A DNA stretch of 64,000 nt. It comes from Sulfopaludibacter sp963815475 (GTDB taxonomy: Bacteria; Acidobacteriota; Terriglobia; Bryobacterales; Bryobacteraceae). The notes below the pieces were generated by a model. It did not search any database. It was given only the letters and a program-made list of their open reading frames with translations, and was not told the DNA's origin. This document shows positions 16,306 to 27,631 of this stretch, one piece after another. How positions within the stretch are numbered: position 1 is the stretch's first letter; each line of letters starts with the position of its first letter. The DNA lies in the NCBI GenBank assembly GCA_963815475.1, contig CAWFHD010000001.1, positions 124,001 through 188,000 on the forward strand, read 5' to 3'. A program made the translations under genes and the position numbers.

Positions 16306-17908
16306 CTACGGGGCCCACGCGGGCATCACGTAGGCGTAGAACATTACGATCAGGCCGATCACGGAGGCCAGCAGCACACTATGCTTCAGCGTGAAGCGGA
16401 ACAGCAGTGCTTCGTCGTCCCGCTTCATCGAGGTGGCGCAAGCCGCCACTGCGATGCTGGTCAGGCTGATCATCTTGCCCATCACGCCACCGGCGGAATT
16501 CGCCGCGGCCATCAGCACCGGATTCATGCCCAGCTTCGTCGCAGTAACAACCTGCAGTGTTCCGAAGAGCGCATTCGCGGAGGTGTCGCTGCCGGTGAGG
16601 AAGACTCCCAGCCATCCCAGTAGCGCGCTGAAGAAGGGGAACATGGCGCCGGTGGCCGCGAAGGCCAGTCCGAGTGTCGCGGTGGCGCCCGAGTAGTTCA
16701 TGAGGAACGCCAGCGCCAGCACTGCCGCCAGCGTCAGCTCGGCGAGTGCGAGTTGCCGGGCCGTGTGGCGGACCACACCAACAAACTGGCTCGGCTTCAG
16801 ACCCGCCACGATCGACGCCAGGATCGCGGCGAACAGGCAAGCGGTTCCCGAAGCCGAGAGCCAACTGAAGTTGTAGACGGCCGGATAAGGCGATGGCTTG
16901 GTGACCACTGGCGCCACCCGCAGAATCTGGTTGTGCAGCCCGGGCCAGTTCACCAACATGTTCGTGGAGTTCAGTTGCGTCTGGAACGGCTTGTAGCCCC
17001 ACAGCAGCACGAAAACCACCAGCAGCATATAAGGAGCCCAAGCCAGAGCGATCGCACGGTTGCTGTGGCCATGGTGCGGAGGCCGGACCGTGCCGGCAGG
17101 TTCCCAGACTCGGAACAGCGCCAGCAGCGCTCCCATAGCGGCCATGGACGCCAGAATATCCGTAAGCTGGGCATTGATGAAGTTCGATACTACGAACTGG
17201 GTTCCGGCGAACGCGATGCCGCAGACGGCTGCCGCCGGGAATACAGCCTTCAAGCCTTTGCGGCCCGACATCACCAGAATCAGGTAGGCCGGCACGATCA
17301 GCGAAACCGGCGCGCAGATGCGGCCCACCCCGGCGCTGAGGCGGTCGACCGGCAGGCCGGTGGTGCCGGCAAGCGTGATGATGGGAATGGCGATGGAGCC
17401 GAAGGCCACGGGCGCGGTGTTGGCCAGCAGGCAAATGGCGGCGGCGTAGAAAGGCTCAAAGCCGAGCCCCACCAGCATGGCTGAGGCGACCGCCACTGGA
17501 GTTCCGAAGCCCGCGGCGCCTTCCACGAATGCGCCAAAAGCGAAGGCGATCAGCAAAGCCTGCAGGCGCGGGTCTCCCGTGAGATGACCAATCGGAATCC
17601 TTCAGCATATCGAACTTGCCGGTCTCGAGCGTGATGCGGTAGAGCAGGATCGCGGAGAAAACCACCCAGCCGATAGGCCACAGACCGAAAGCGGCGCCGT
17701 AAGTCACCGCCGCAAATAGCTTGTCGAGCGGCATCCCGTAGACACCGGCCGCCACGATGGCAGCGGTCGCGAGTCCGGCGAGCGACGCCATCCAGGCGGG
17801 CTTGCGAACCACGCCGATCAGGATCAGCAGCACGAAGATGGGAATGGCTGCCAGGAGAGCCGAGATCCCGAGACTGCCGGCCACGGGCGTGTAGTTTTGT
17901 TCCCACAT
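16306..17908 (-). CDS. L-lactate permease family transporter (LctP/LldP), frame broken near 17593
   Basis: Two frames together give about 534 residues, the normal LctP length. The first part (17908 to about 17593) reads MWEQNYTPVAGS through LETGKFDMLKDS. The second frame continues as IGHLTGDPRLQALLIAF, then AFGAFVEGAAGFGTPVAVA, the best-conserved LctP segment. One extra base after codons GATTCC explains the break. Both halves keep full conservation, so an assembly indel is more likely than decay. It encodes a polytopic membrane protein taking up lactate or glycolate with protons. It starts 6 nt after the acyl-CoA ligase gene on the same strand, so the pair is likely co-transcribed. Confidence 0.85.
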
Positions 17909-17914
17909 GAGAGG

Positions 17915-19480
17915 TCAGCCTTGCACCCGGCGCTCTTTTCCAGCCCAGAACGTCTCGCGGAGTTCGCGTTTGACGATCTTGCCGGTGCCGGTTTTGGGCA
18001 GCGCGTTCTCGGTGAAATGGTAGACGCGCGGTATTTTGAAGCGGGCGATGCGCGCGCGCAGGAATTCGCAGAGCTCGTTTTCCGTCACCTGGTGGCCGGG
18101 CTTCAGCACCACGAAAGCGGCGGGCACTTCGCCCCATTGCGGATCGGGGGCCGAAACCACGGCGCATTCCAGCACAGCGGGGTGGGCGAAAATGGCGCGT
18201 TCCACCTCGATCGACGAGATGTTCTCGCCGCCGCTGATGATGATGTCCTTCTTGCGGTCGACAATCTGGATGTAGCCTTCTTCGTCCCAGATGGCCATGT
18301 CGCCGGTGTGCAGCCAGCCATCGGTCATCACGTCGGCGGTGGCTTTGGGCTCCTTGTAATAGCCGTCCATCACCAGGTCGCCGCGCATCACCACTTCGCC
18401 TACCGCTTCCATGTCGCGCGGGACGTCCTTCATGTGGGGGTCGACCACGCGGATCTCGCAGCCGGGCAGCGCCCATCCGGCCATGGCGAGATGCGACAGA
18501 CGATCGTCTTCGCCTTTGTACTGCACGGTGCTCTTCTGGCGGGCCGAGGTGGCGACGGGCGCCGTTTCGGTGAGCCCATACCCGGCCTGCACACGGCAGC
18601 GAAACACCTGCTCCATGCGCGCGATCAATTCGGGCGAAGAGGCCGCGCCGCCAGTGTTGATCTCCTGCATGCTGGAGAGGTTGAACTTGCCGAGATCGGG
18701 CGAGTTGAGCAGCGCGTTCGCCATGGTGGGGACCAGCGACATGCCGGTGGCATGCTCGTCCTGTATGAGCTTGAGGACCGCAGTCGGTTCGAAGCGCCGC
18801 ACCATCACCTGGCGCGAACCGATCCACGTGCAAGCGTGCGGACGTCCCCAACCATTGGCGTGGAAGAGCGGGATGGTGTGGAGTTCCACTGCCCGGTCGT
18901 CGTGGCAGAACTGCGCCAGCACCGCGAAAGCGTGCAGGTATATAGTGCGATGCGAGAGCATCACGCCCTTCGGCGTGCCGGTGGATCCGCTGGTGTAGAA
19001 CAGCTCGCAGATCGCGGTTTCGTCGACCAAGAAGGGATCGGGACGTTCGATGCGGCCGTGCGAGAGAAGTTCTTCGTAGGGCTCGCCCAGTTCCATGAAA
19101 CGGACCGACGGGCACGCCTGCCGGAGATGTTCGACGAGGGGAGCGAAATCGGATTCGTAGAGCAGGATGCGGGGCTCGGCATGATGCAGAATGCCGGCGA
19201 GCTCGACGGGAGTGAGCCGAACGTTGAGCGGCATGACGATGGCGCCGGCAAGGGGAATGCCGAAATAGCCTTCCAGAAGCTGGTGGGTGTTGAAGCTGAG
19301 CAGCGCTACCCGATCGCCAGGTTGGACTCCTTCGGAAAGCAGGCCCGACGCCAACCGCTCGCAGCGCTCACCAAATTCGGCGTACGTGAAGCGGAGGGCG
19401 CCGCAGACGATGCCGGTCTTTTTGCCGTAGAGATCGACCGCGCGATAGAGGCAGCGGATGGGCGTCAGAGGGACGTGCAT
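17915..19480 (-). CDS. AMP-dependent acyl-CoA synthetase/ligase
   Basis: 521 residues of the ANL superfamily. The P-loop YTSGSTGTPKGV occurs near residue 170, the adenylate site YGLTETAP near 305, the hinge DRKKDIIISGGENIS near 415, and the catalytic lysine in LPKTGTGKIVKREL close to the C-terminus. It resembles medium or long chain fatty-acyl-CoA ligases, which activate carboxylates with ATP and CoA; chain length cannot be assigned. It is followed by a lactate permease gene. A TACAAT element lies eight bases before the ATG, suggesting a near-leaderless transcript that also carries the permease. Confidence 0.92.
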   Translation of the reverse strand: MHVPLTPIRCLYRAVDLYGKKTGIVCGALRFTYAEFGERCERLASGLLSEGVQPGDRVALLSFNTHQLLEGYFGIPLAGAIVMPLNVRLTPVELAGILHHAEPRILLYESDFAPLVEHLRQACPSVRFMELGEPYEELLSHGRIERPDPFLVDETAICELFYTSGSTGTPKGVMLSHRTIYLHAFAVLAQFCHDDRAVELHTIPLFHANGWGRPHACTWIGSRQVMVRRFEPTAVLKLIQDEHATGMSLVPTMANALLNSPDLGKFNLSSMQEINTGGAASSPELIARMEQVFRCRVQAGYGLTETAPVATSARQKSTVQYKGEDDRLSHLAMAGWALPGCEIRVVDPHMKDVPRDMEAVGEVVMRGDLVMDGYYKEPKATADVMTDGWLHTGDMAIWDEEGYIQIVDRKKDIIISGGENISSIEVERAIFAHPAVLECAVVSAPDPQWGEVPAAFVVLKPGHQVTENELCEFLRARIARFKIPRVYHFTENALPKTGTGKIVKRELRETFWAGKERRVQG

Positions 19481-19488
19481 GCCTTGCG

Positions 19489-19494
19489 ATTGTA
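19489..19494 (-). promoter_or_regulatory. TACAAT -10-like element 8 nt before the acyl-CoA ligase start
   Basis: On the minus strand TACAAT is followed by CGCAAGGC and then ATG at 19480. Only a weak AAGG is present, too close to be a proper ribosome-binding site. No clear -35 element was found at 16-18 nt. Confidence 0.45.
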
Positions 19495-19523
19495 CAACGG
19501 GGGAAGGTCGAAGAGGGGATGCA

Positions 19524-19614
19524 GGAAATCAGAGGTCAGCAGCCAGGAGCCAGAAGGAAAAGCCGGTGCCATGCTGGCGCCTGACTTCTGTCTCCTGACT
19601 CCTGACTTCCTTTT
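19524..19614. repeat. Imperfect long inverted repeat made of CAGGAGTC/GACTCCTG units
   Basis: Left arm (about 19524-19560) is rich in TCAG, CAGGAG and CCAGAAGG words. Right arm (about 19581-19614) holds CTGACTTCTG, TCTCCTGACT and CCTGACTTCC, roughly the reverse complement. The spacer CCGGTGCCATGCTGGCGC is GC rich. The repeat lies in the 135-nt gap between the H+-pyrophosphatase stop and the acyl-CoA ligase start, both on the minus strand. It could be a transcript terminator for the pump gene or one copy of an interspersed repeat. Confidence 0.7.
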
Positions 19615-19615
19615 G

Positions 19616-22095
<2,480 letters not shown>

Positions 22096-22105
22096 CGAAG
22101 AAAAT

Positions 22106-22110
22106 CCTCC
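22106..22110 (-). promoter_or_regulatory. Shine-Dalgarno GGAGG deciding the hppA start
   Basis: GGAGG on the minus strand lies ten bases before ATG 22095. No such sequence precedes the later in-frame ATG at 22026, so 22095 is favoured. Confidence 0.55.
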
Positions 22111-22199
22111 AGAATCTACGGTTTGTCGGCCCACACGAGTCCCACCCGCGCTGGACCAAGGGAACTTAACGAGTTTACCCGAAGTTGACCGACCACACA

Positions 22200-22229
22200 G
22201 TATAAGAGATATACAGATCGGAATTCAAA
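22200..22229 (-). promoter_or_regulatory. Sigma70-like promoter for hppA (TTGAAT, 18-nt spacer, TATACT)
   Basis: Minus-strand TATACT at 22200-22205 is preceded, after an 18-nt spacer, by TTGAAT. This is the best -35/-10 pair seen in the window. It would give a leader of roughly 100 nt before ATG 22095. Confidence 0.55.
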
Positions 22230-22529
22230 TGAATTGGTGGGGTATCTGGTCAAAGAGTGACCGGAAACGTGGCGTGCCGCTCCACTTCCAGTGCGAACCG
22301 GTTGGTAGGAAAGCTCACCGATACATAGGCCGCCAGCGGCGCTGCTGCTACCAGAGGATAAAAAAAGAGCACGGCAAACTGGCAGGTTTCACGCAGAATC
22401 CAGCCGATTGGGACGGTGAAGAAACCATTTACCGAAAACATGGCGAGAAGGAAGGAGAGGTTGGGAAGATGTAAAAAGTCAGATTGGTACTTTTGGGCCG
22501 GATTTTGGAATCAACTCCCCACCTGCAGT

Positions 22530-22558
22530 TTGCCCAGAGTAGGATGTTTTGTCATACT
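22530..22558 (+). promoter_or_regulatory. Promoter of the RHH/MazF operon (TTGCCC, 17-nt spacer, CATACT)
   Basis: TTGCCC at 22530-22535 and CATACT at 22553-22558 are separated by 17 nt. The antitoxin ATG at 22565 follows after six bases with no Shine-Dalgarno, so the transcript would be leaderless or nearly so. Confidence 0.5.
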
Positions 22559-22564
22559 CTGATT

Positions 22565-22798
22565 ATGGTGCAGAAAATTGCCGTCACTCTGGATCACAAG
22601 ACGGTCGCTGATCTTGACCGATGGGTCAGGGAGGGCAAGTACCCGAACCGCAGCCGGGCGCTCCAATCGGCCGTGAACTTATTGAGTGAGCGCGAGAAGC
22701 GGACGCGGCTCGCCCGCGAACTGGCCAAGATCGACCCCAAAGAGGAAATGCAGTTGGCCGAACAAGGTCTGGGAGACCAAGCTTGGCCCGAATATTGA
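22565..22798 (+). CDS. Ribbon-helix-helix antitoxin of a MazF-type module
   Basis: 77 residues from the ATG at 22565. The N-terminal 45 residues (KIAVTLDHKTVADLDRWV, then YPNRSRALQSAVNLL) fit a ribbon-helix-helix DNA-binding domain. The acidic C-terminal tail is typical of the toxin-neutralising part. It overlaps the downstream mazF-like gene by 16 nt, the usual antitoxin-first order. The protein likely represses its own promoter. An upstream in-frame ATG at 22484 was rejected since it lies before the promoter. Confidence 0.85.
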   Translation: MVQKIAVTLDHKTVADLDRWVREGKYPNRSRALQSAVNLLSEREKRTRLARELAKIDPKEEMQLAEQGLGDQAWPEY

Positions 22799-23118
22799 GA
22801 GGAGAAGTCTACTGGGCCGATCTGAACCCGGTACGAGGCCGCGAGCAGGCCGGATTGCGGCCAGTCCTTATTCTGAGCCACGACCTATTCAACAGGAAGT
22901 CTGAAACCGTGATCGCGATGGCGATTACAAGCCAAGCGCAGAAAGCCGGCTTCCCATTGACTATGGTGCTTCCCGCAGACATGATGCCCAAACCCTCATG
23001 GGTGAAGATCTCGCAGATTCGAACGATTTCCATCGACCGTCTTGGCAAGAGAATCGCGGCCCTCGATCCTGAGACGCTGGACCAGTTGGTAAACGGGCTG
23101 GTTGAGCTAATAGGCTAG
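22783..23118 (+). CDS. MazF/PemK family endoribonuclease toxin
   Basis: 111 residues starting with TTG at 22783 inside the antitoxin gene. The N-terminus RGEVYWADLNPVRGREQAGLRPVLILS is the classic MazF/PemK signature (shown here as the continuous fold region, residues 7-33). The later parts TSQAQKAGFPLTMVLP and SWVKISQIRTISIDRLG also fit. Such toxins cleave mRNA at short sequences when released from their antitoxin. Translational overlap suggests coupling to the antitoxin. A downstream start cannot be excluded, but little of the fold precedes residue 6. Confidence 0.9.
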   Translation: MARILRGEVYWADLNPVRGREQAGLRPVLILSHDLFNRKSETVIAMAITSQAQKAGFPLTMVLPADMMPKPSWVKISQIRTISIDRLGKRIAALDPETLDQLVNGLVELIG

Positions 23119-23149
23119 GGCTTGTCAGCCATGAGTTCCACTAACGATA

Positions 23150-23758
23150 CTAACGTTCGCGGCCGGGTAAGGAGCGTTCCCGAATCTCCGCCTTCAGACG
23201 CTCGGCCTGGCCCGCCGTGAACAGAAGTTCACCTCGCCCCGCCTGATTGAGCTCTTCTCGGCGGAATCGCGGCGACATCACTCCTTCGTGCGCGTGCGAA
23301 TGGGCGCCCAGTAGGAGGTGGCCAATTTCGTGGGCAATGGTGGCTCCGAGCAGACAAACAGGATCGCCGCCCCATTCCCGCGCCACCGCTTGAATAGCGG
23401 GGTATGAGACAGCGGCGTAGCCGCATCCCGCCACGCAATCGTGCACCAGTAGAGCGTAACCGGCCGTGTCGGGTTCCAGGGTGTGGGGGCGCTCGCGAAG
23501 CAGTTGCAGCCAGAGATCGGTCGCGAGGGGCGGACCGCTGCAGGGCCGCTTGGGGGAATCGCAATCCAGCCACACCGCCTGGATCCCGGCGGCGCCCAGG
23601 ATGTAGTCAACGATTCGCCTCGCCTCCGCGAGGGTCGACTTGGGGACGTGCCCCACGTTGAGCACCCGGATGTTGACGCGTACCGGCGGTTCGAGCGATG
23701 GCTGTCTGGCGCTGGCCAGGAACGCAGTGCAGGTGGCAAGCAAAACGGCAATCTTCAT
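23150..23758 (-). CDS. Secreted metzincin-like zinc metalloprotease
   Basis: 202 residues with a signal peptide (MKIAVLLATCTAFLASA). The motif H143-E-I-G-H147-LLLGA-H153 fits HExxHxxGxxH of metzincins, and M161 in EGVMSP can form the Met-turn. Several cysteines (residues 66, 73, 108, 112, 135) may form disulfides. It lies convergent to mazF and divergent from the kinase gene. It belongs to no named subfamily that I recognise; substrates are unknown. It is likely periplasmic or secreted. Confidence 0.72.
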   Translation of the reverse strand: MKIAVLLATCTAFLASARQPSLEPPVRVNIRVLNVGHVPKSTLAEARRIVDYILGAAGIQAVWLDCDSPKRPCSGPPLATDLWLQLLRERPHTLEPDTAGYALLVHDCVAGCGYAAVSYPAIQAVAREWGGDPVCLLGATIAHEIGHLLLGAHSHAHEGVMSPRFRREELNQAGRGELLFTAGQAERLKAEIRERSLPGRER

Positions 23759-23937
23759 GCGCCGAAGTGTGCCGGATGCCGGCGCGAACTACGATTCCCG
23801 GCCGATCATTTGAAGGTCGCGCGTTTCTCGCGGCGCAGTGCCTGCCCAGTCGCGTGGTACGTCATTGAAAGCACAGAGTTTACAAAATCGGTTCGGAATT
23901 CTGAGCGACCGTTGCGCGATTGATTCGTCAGTGCAGC

Positions 23938-26217
23938 ATGAGCACGCGAACATTCCGGGGGGCTCGTCTGGTGCGATTCGGCGCGTTCGAACTGGACCTG
24001 CGAGCGGCCGAACTGCGCAAGTATGGCGTCCGCATACGGCTGCAGGAGCAGCCATTCCGCATCCTGGTGATGCTGCTGGAACGGCCGGGCGAAGTAGTGC
24101 TGCGCGACGAGATCCGCAAGCGCCTTTGGCCCAATGACACCGTGGTGGAAGTGAGCCATGGAATCAATGCCGCGATCCTGCGCCTGCGCGAGGCGTTGGG
24201 CGAATCGGCGGAGAATCCCCGATACGTGGAGACGTTGTCAAGGCGCGGCTACCGCTTCACCGGCGAGGTGGAGGTCGCGCTCAAGGAAGATGCCGGCCGG
24301 CCCGCGCCGAGCACGCCGGCGCCACCCGGACTCGATACGGGGGAACTCGAAGGCAAGACCGTCTCCCACTTCACGGTGATCGAGAAACTGGGCGGCGGCG
24401 GGATGGGAGTAGTCTACCGGGCGAACGACCTCACGCTGGGACGCGAAGTGGCGCTGAAATTCCTGCCGCGCGACCTGGCCGGCGACGCACACGCGCTGGA
24501 GCGATTCCGGAGGGAGGCGCGGGCGGCCTCGGCGCTTAACCATCCCAACGTCTGCACAGTCTACGGTGTGGAGGATTGCGAAGGGCAGCCCGTCATTGTC
24601 ATGGAGATGATCGAGGGCGAGACTCTGGCGGCGCGTTTGGAAAAGGGACCGCTGCCGGCCGACGAAGCGCTCCGGCTGGCGATTCAGGTGGCGAGCGCGC
24701 TGGACGCGGCGCATCGCAAGTCGATTGTGCATCGCGATCTCAAGCCGGGCAATCTGCTGGTCACTCAATCCGGTGTCAAGGTGCTCGACTTCGGTCTGGC
24801 CAAGATGGGGCGCGGCACCGCGCTACGCGACGCCTCGGCACGGAATACTGCCGGCGGCGCCAGCCTCACCCAATTCGGCGCAGTGATGGGGACCCTGAAC
24901 TACATGTCGCCCGAACAGGTACAGGGCCGGGAAACCGATGCCCGTAGCGACATCTACAGCTTCGGCCTGGTTCTCTATGAGATGCTCACGGGCTGCCGCG
25001 CTGTAGGAGGAGAGAACCAACCTCCCAATCTGGCGGACCGCTTTGCACCGGAAGCTTTGGAGCGCGTGGTGAGGCGATGCCTGGAGCACGATCCGGAAGA
25101 ACGGTGGCAGAGCGCCCGCGATTTGAAGGTGGCCCTGGAGTGGGCTTCCGAGCAACGGCCGCGGGCGAAACGCCCGGTGCGGTCGGGTTGGATTGCCGGA
25201 GGCGTGGCGGCAGCCGTGCTGCTGGGGCTGGTGCTGACAGCGGCGCAACGCTACGCGGAGTCGCGGAAGGACTGGGCAAAAACACCGCGAACGGCAGCGC
25301 CCATTCAGCCACTCAACATGGAGGTGGTCAAGAACGATGGCAGCAGCCGGAAAATGGTCCCGGTGTCGATTCCGGCTCCGCTGCGGACGGTACTGCCGAA
25401 CGCCGAGGCCCTGACGGTACATCGCTTCTGCCTCTCGCCGGACGGCCGGAACCTGGCACTTCTCTCGGGCTCCCAACTCTACATACGATCGATCGAAACC
25501 GGCGTCTTGCGGCGCGTAGCAGCATCGGCGGCAGGGACGCCGTTCTGGTCGCCGGACGGCAAATCGCTGGCATTTGCCGATGGAAAGCTGTTGAAACGGG
25601 TGGCGGTGGATGGCGGCGAGGTGGGGACGATTTGTGCCGTCAATACGAATATCGCAGGCGCCTGGGGCGAAGATGGGACGATCCTGATCGGGATGGTGGG
25701 CGATGCGATCTACCGCGTTCCGGCCATCGGCGGCACGCCCGAACGGGTCACGGAATTGAACACCGAACGCGGGGAGACGCGCCATCTGCTGCCGCAATTC
25801 CTGCCTGGAGGCCGCGAATTTCTGTACGTGGCGGGAGCGCTGCAAGCGAACAAGAGCCAGTTGTTTGCCGCCACTCTGGGCACTAAGGGACAGGCCGCGA
25901 TTATGCCATCGACTTCCAATGTAGCGTTCGTGCCACAACGCCGCGGGATGCGGACAGGCTACCTGCTGTTCGTGCAGGACCGCGTGCTCATGGCCCAGAC
26001 CTTCGACGCCGAAAAGCTGCACCTGACCGGAGAGCCGAAGGTCCTGGCCACCGGCATCAGCGGCACACCCACCGTGGGAGCAGCGGTACAGACGGACGAT
26101 TTCTCGGCGGCGGGCGACACACTAGTCTACCGGCCGTCAGCAGCAGGGAGGGCAGCACCCGTGGCGCCGCTCATGGTGCTTCGCAATTGGAAGGAAGGTT
26201 TGAAGAAAGGAATCTAA
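23938..26217 (+). CDS. Winged-helix DNA-binding / Ser-Thr protein kinase / beta-propeller fusion protein
   Basis: 759 residues from ATG 23938. Residues about 10-105 form an OmpR/CadC-type winged helix (GAFELDLRAAELRK through YVETLSRRGYRF). Residues 145-405 form a PknB-like kinase: GGGGMGVVYRA loop, lysine K174, catalytic D267 in HRDLKPGN, DFG at D284, and GTLNYMSPEQ. A membrane helix (GWIAGGVAAAVLLGLVLTA) sits near residues 418-437. The rest is a TolB/WD40-like propeller with SPDGRNLAL and SPDGKSLAF repeats. The layout implies a membrane protein whose outer propeller signals to a cytoplasmic kinase and DNA-binding head. Targets are unknown. It is divergent from the metzincin gene. Confidence 0.9.
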   Translation: MSTRTFRGARLVRFGAFELDLRAAELRKYGVRIRLQEQPFRILVMLLERPGEVVLRDEIRKRLWPNDTVVEVSHGINAAILRLREALGESAENPRYVETLSRRGYRFTGEVEVALKEDAGRPAPSTPAPPGLDTGELEGKTVSHFTVIEKLGGGGMGVVYRANDLTLGREVALKFLPRDLAGDAHALERFRREARAASALNHPNVCTVYGVEDCEGQPVIVMEMIEGETLAARLEKGPLPADEALRLAIQVASALDAAHRKSIVHRDLKPGNLLVTQSGVKVLDFGLAKMGRGTALRDASARNTAGGASLTQFGAVMGTLNYMSPEQVQGRETDARSDIYSFGLVLYEMLTGCRAVGGENQPPNLADRFAPEALERVVRRCLEHDPEERWQSARDLKVALEWASEQRPRAKRPVRSGWIAGGVAAAVLLGLVLTAAQRYAESRKDWAKTPRTAAPIQPLNMEVVKNDGSSRKMVPVSIPAPLRTVLPNAEALTVHRFCLSPDGRNLALLSGSQLYIRSIETGVLRRVAASAAGTPFWSPDGKSLAFADGKLLKRVAVDGGEVGTICAVNTNIAGAWGEDGTILIGMVGDAIYRVPAIGGTPERVTELNTERGETRHLLPQFLPGGREFLYVAGALQANKSQLFAATLGTKGQAAIMPSTSNVAFVPQRRGMRTGYLLFVQDRVLMAQTFDAEKLHLTGEPKVLATGISGTPTVGAAVQTDDFSAAGDTLVYRPSAAGRAAPVAPLMVLRNWKEGLKKGI

Positions 26218-26232
26218 CCTAGATTCTATTTT
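26210..26232. terminator. Short palindrome between convergent genes, possible shared terminator
   Basis: GAATCTA, three-base loop ACC, then TAGATTC, followed by TATTTT on the plus strand. The kinase stop TAA (26215-26217) and the transpeptidase stop (26226-26228 on the minus strand) both lie in or touch the stem. The stem is only seven base pairs and AT rich, so strength is uncertain. Confidence 0.4.
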
Positions 26233-27443
26233 GCGCAGCAGATCTGGCTCGACACCAACGACGCCGGAGTGACTGCGGGGCCTCCCGCGAAGTAGTTCTT
26301 TTCTCCCAGGCGGCGATAGACGTCTCCGGCGATACCGGCGGCCAGCGGTCCAATGGCGGGACGGCCTCCGGTCAGGAGCACCACCACGACCAACTTCTTG
26401 CCTCCCACTTCGTTGAACGAGCCGAACCAGCCAAGATGCGTGTGGTTCTCGCTGCATGTGCCGGTCTTGCCGGCAATGGGTCCATCGTCACGGGCGCGGT
26501 GCGCGGTTCCAAACTCCACAGCTCCCCGCATTCCTGGCGTTACCAGAGGAATCAGCGGGCCGATATCCAGGCGACGCTTGATGCGCGGGATGAAGTGATC
26601 CACATCCGCCTGGCTGTGAGGATATTGCAGGTAGTACAGTGTGCCACCGTTGGATACGGCAGTCATCAGGGCCGCAAGTTGCAGCGGCGTCTGCTGAATC
26701 TCCTCGCCGAAACTGGTCAACATTCCCACGCCGCCGTTCTTCGGAGGCGCTGAGGGGTAGTGGCCCGGTTGCTCACCGGCGATGTTCAGGCCGGCCTTTT
26801 CTCCATAGCCGAACAGATGGGCGTAATAACTGACCTTCTCAAATCCCAGCTTTTCACCGAGGGTGGCAAAATAGTAGTTATTGGAATGCGCCAGTGCGTA
26901 GGTCAGATCCATTTTCCCCAAGCCCGCCAGACGCAACTTGTTCTCGGGATGAATCACCTTCTCGGTCAATCCGGAAAGCGCCACCGATACCTTGATGGTG
27001 GAGCACGGCTGGAATCCCGTGCTGAGAGCTACATGCTGATTCACGATACTCAGCACCCGTCCATTGCTCGGATCGACCACTACTACCGACCCGTTGAAAT
27101 CGCCGAGGGCCTCGACTGCCGCGCGCCGGATAACCAGATCCTCGCCATCGACATTATCGCCCTTAGTGGAATCTGCATATGTCGGTTCCGTCCACGGTCC
27201 GCCGCGGATAATCACCTCGTCCGCCAGTTTCTGGGTGGGCACGGCCTTTCGCACCGAAGCGGCAGGTACCGACACCGACGCAGTGCGGACGGTTGCAACC
27301 TTGGCGGTCGCTGCAGTGGCGTGAGTCGTGACTACGTGATGACGGCGGCGTTTGGCGGGAGTACCGGCGGCCGAGCAGAGCCCGGCCCCGATTCCAAGCA
27401 GGACAACGATAGCAAACACCTTGGGGGCAAGTAACCTGTTCAT
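26226..27443 (-). CDS. Penicillin-binding protein, transpeptidase domain
   Basis: 405 residues from ATG 27443, chosen because a hydrophobic export signal (VFAIVVLLGIGAGLCSAAG) starts there; an upstream in-frame ATG at 27599 adds an unlikely leader. The three active-site motifs are present: S148-T-I-K151, S187-N-N189 and K326-T-G-T. It has a basic, Ala/Thr/Val-rich linker but no transglycosylase or dimerisation domain. It is therefore a class B-like or stand-alone transpeptidase acting on periplasmic peptidoglycan. The gene is divergent from udgB. Confidence 0.88.
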   Translation of the reverse strand: MNRLLAPKVFAIVVLLGIGAGLCSAAGTPAKRRRHHVVTTHATAATAKVATVRTASVSVPAASVRKAVPTQKLADEVIIRGGPWTEPTYADSTKGDNVDGEDLVIRRAAVEALGDFNGSVVVVDPSNGRVLSIVNQHVALSTGFQPCSTIKVSVALSGLTEKVIHPENKLRLAGLGKMDLTYALAHSNNYYFATLGEKLGFEKVSYYAHLFGYGEKAGLNIAGEQPGHYPSAPPKNGGVGMLTSFGEEIQQTPLQLAALMTAVSNGGTLYYLQYPHSQADVDHFIPRIKRRLDIGPLIPLVTPGMRGAVEFGTAHRARDDGPIAGKTGTCSENHTHLGWFGSFNEVGGKKLVVVVLLTGGRPAIGPLAAGIAGDVYRRLGEKNYFAGGPAVTPASLVSSQICCAK

Positions 27444-27631
27444 ATGCAAATGCGAGCCACCGGGAGGGCGGCTATCGGCGGGATATGGAGCCAGAGCAGA
27501 CTCAAAACATCCGGCCGGAGCAACCGGACAATCCGATTTTGTACACCTAACGCTTGATTCGTCAAGCTGTTTCAACCGAATTCTACCACCGTGGCGCATT
27601 TTTCCACACCCAATTTTGCAGATTCGCTAAT

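Larger units (their letters stand above)
22096..22564. other. Intergenic region between hppA and the RHH/MazF pair
   Basis: Holds divergent promoters (see 22200-22229 and 22530-22558). A 63-codon hydrophobic frame at 22250-22441 on the minus strand has no ribosome-binding site or recognised family and is not called as a gene. I see no other feature. Confidence 0.5.

Noticed and set aside
17550..19115. Long minus-strand frame overlapping the ligase and permease
   Set aside because: It runs in a different frame from both conserved proteins and has arginine-rich, non-conserved translation.
22250..22441. 63-codon hydrophobic frame upstream of hppA, minus strand
   Set aside because: No Shine-Dalgarno or close -10 element and no known family; possible remnant only.
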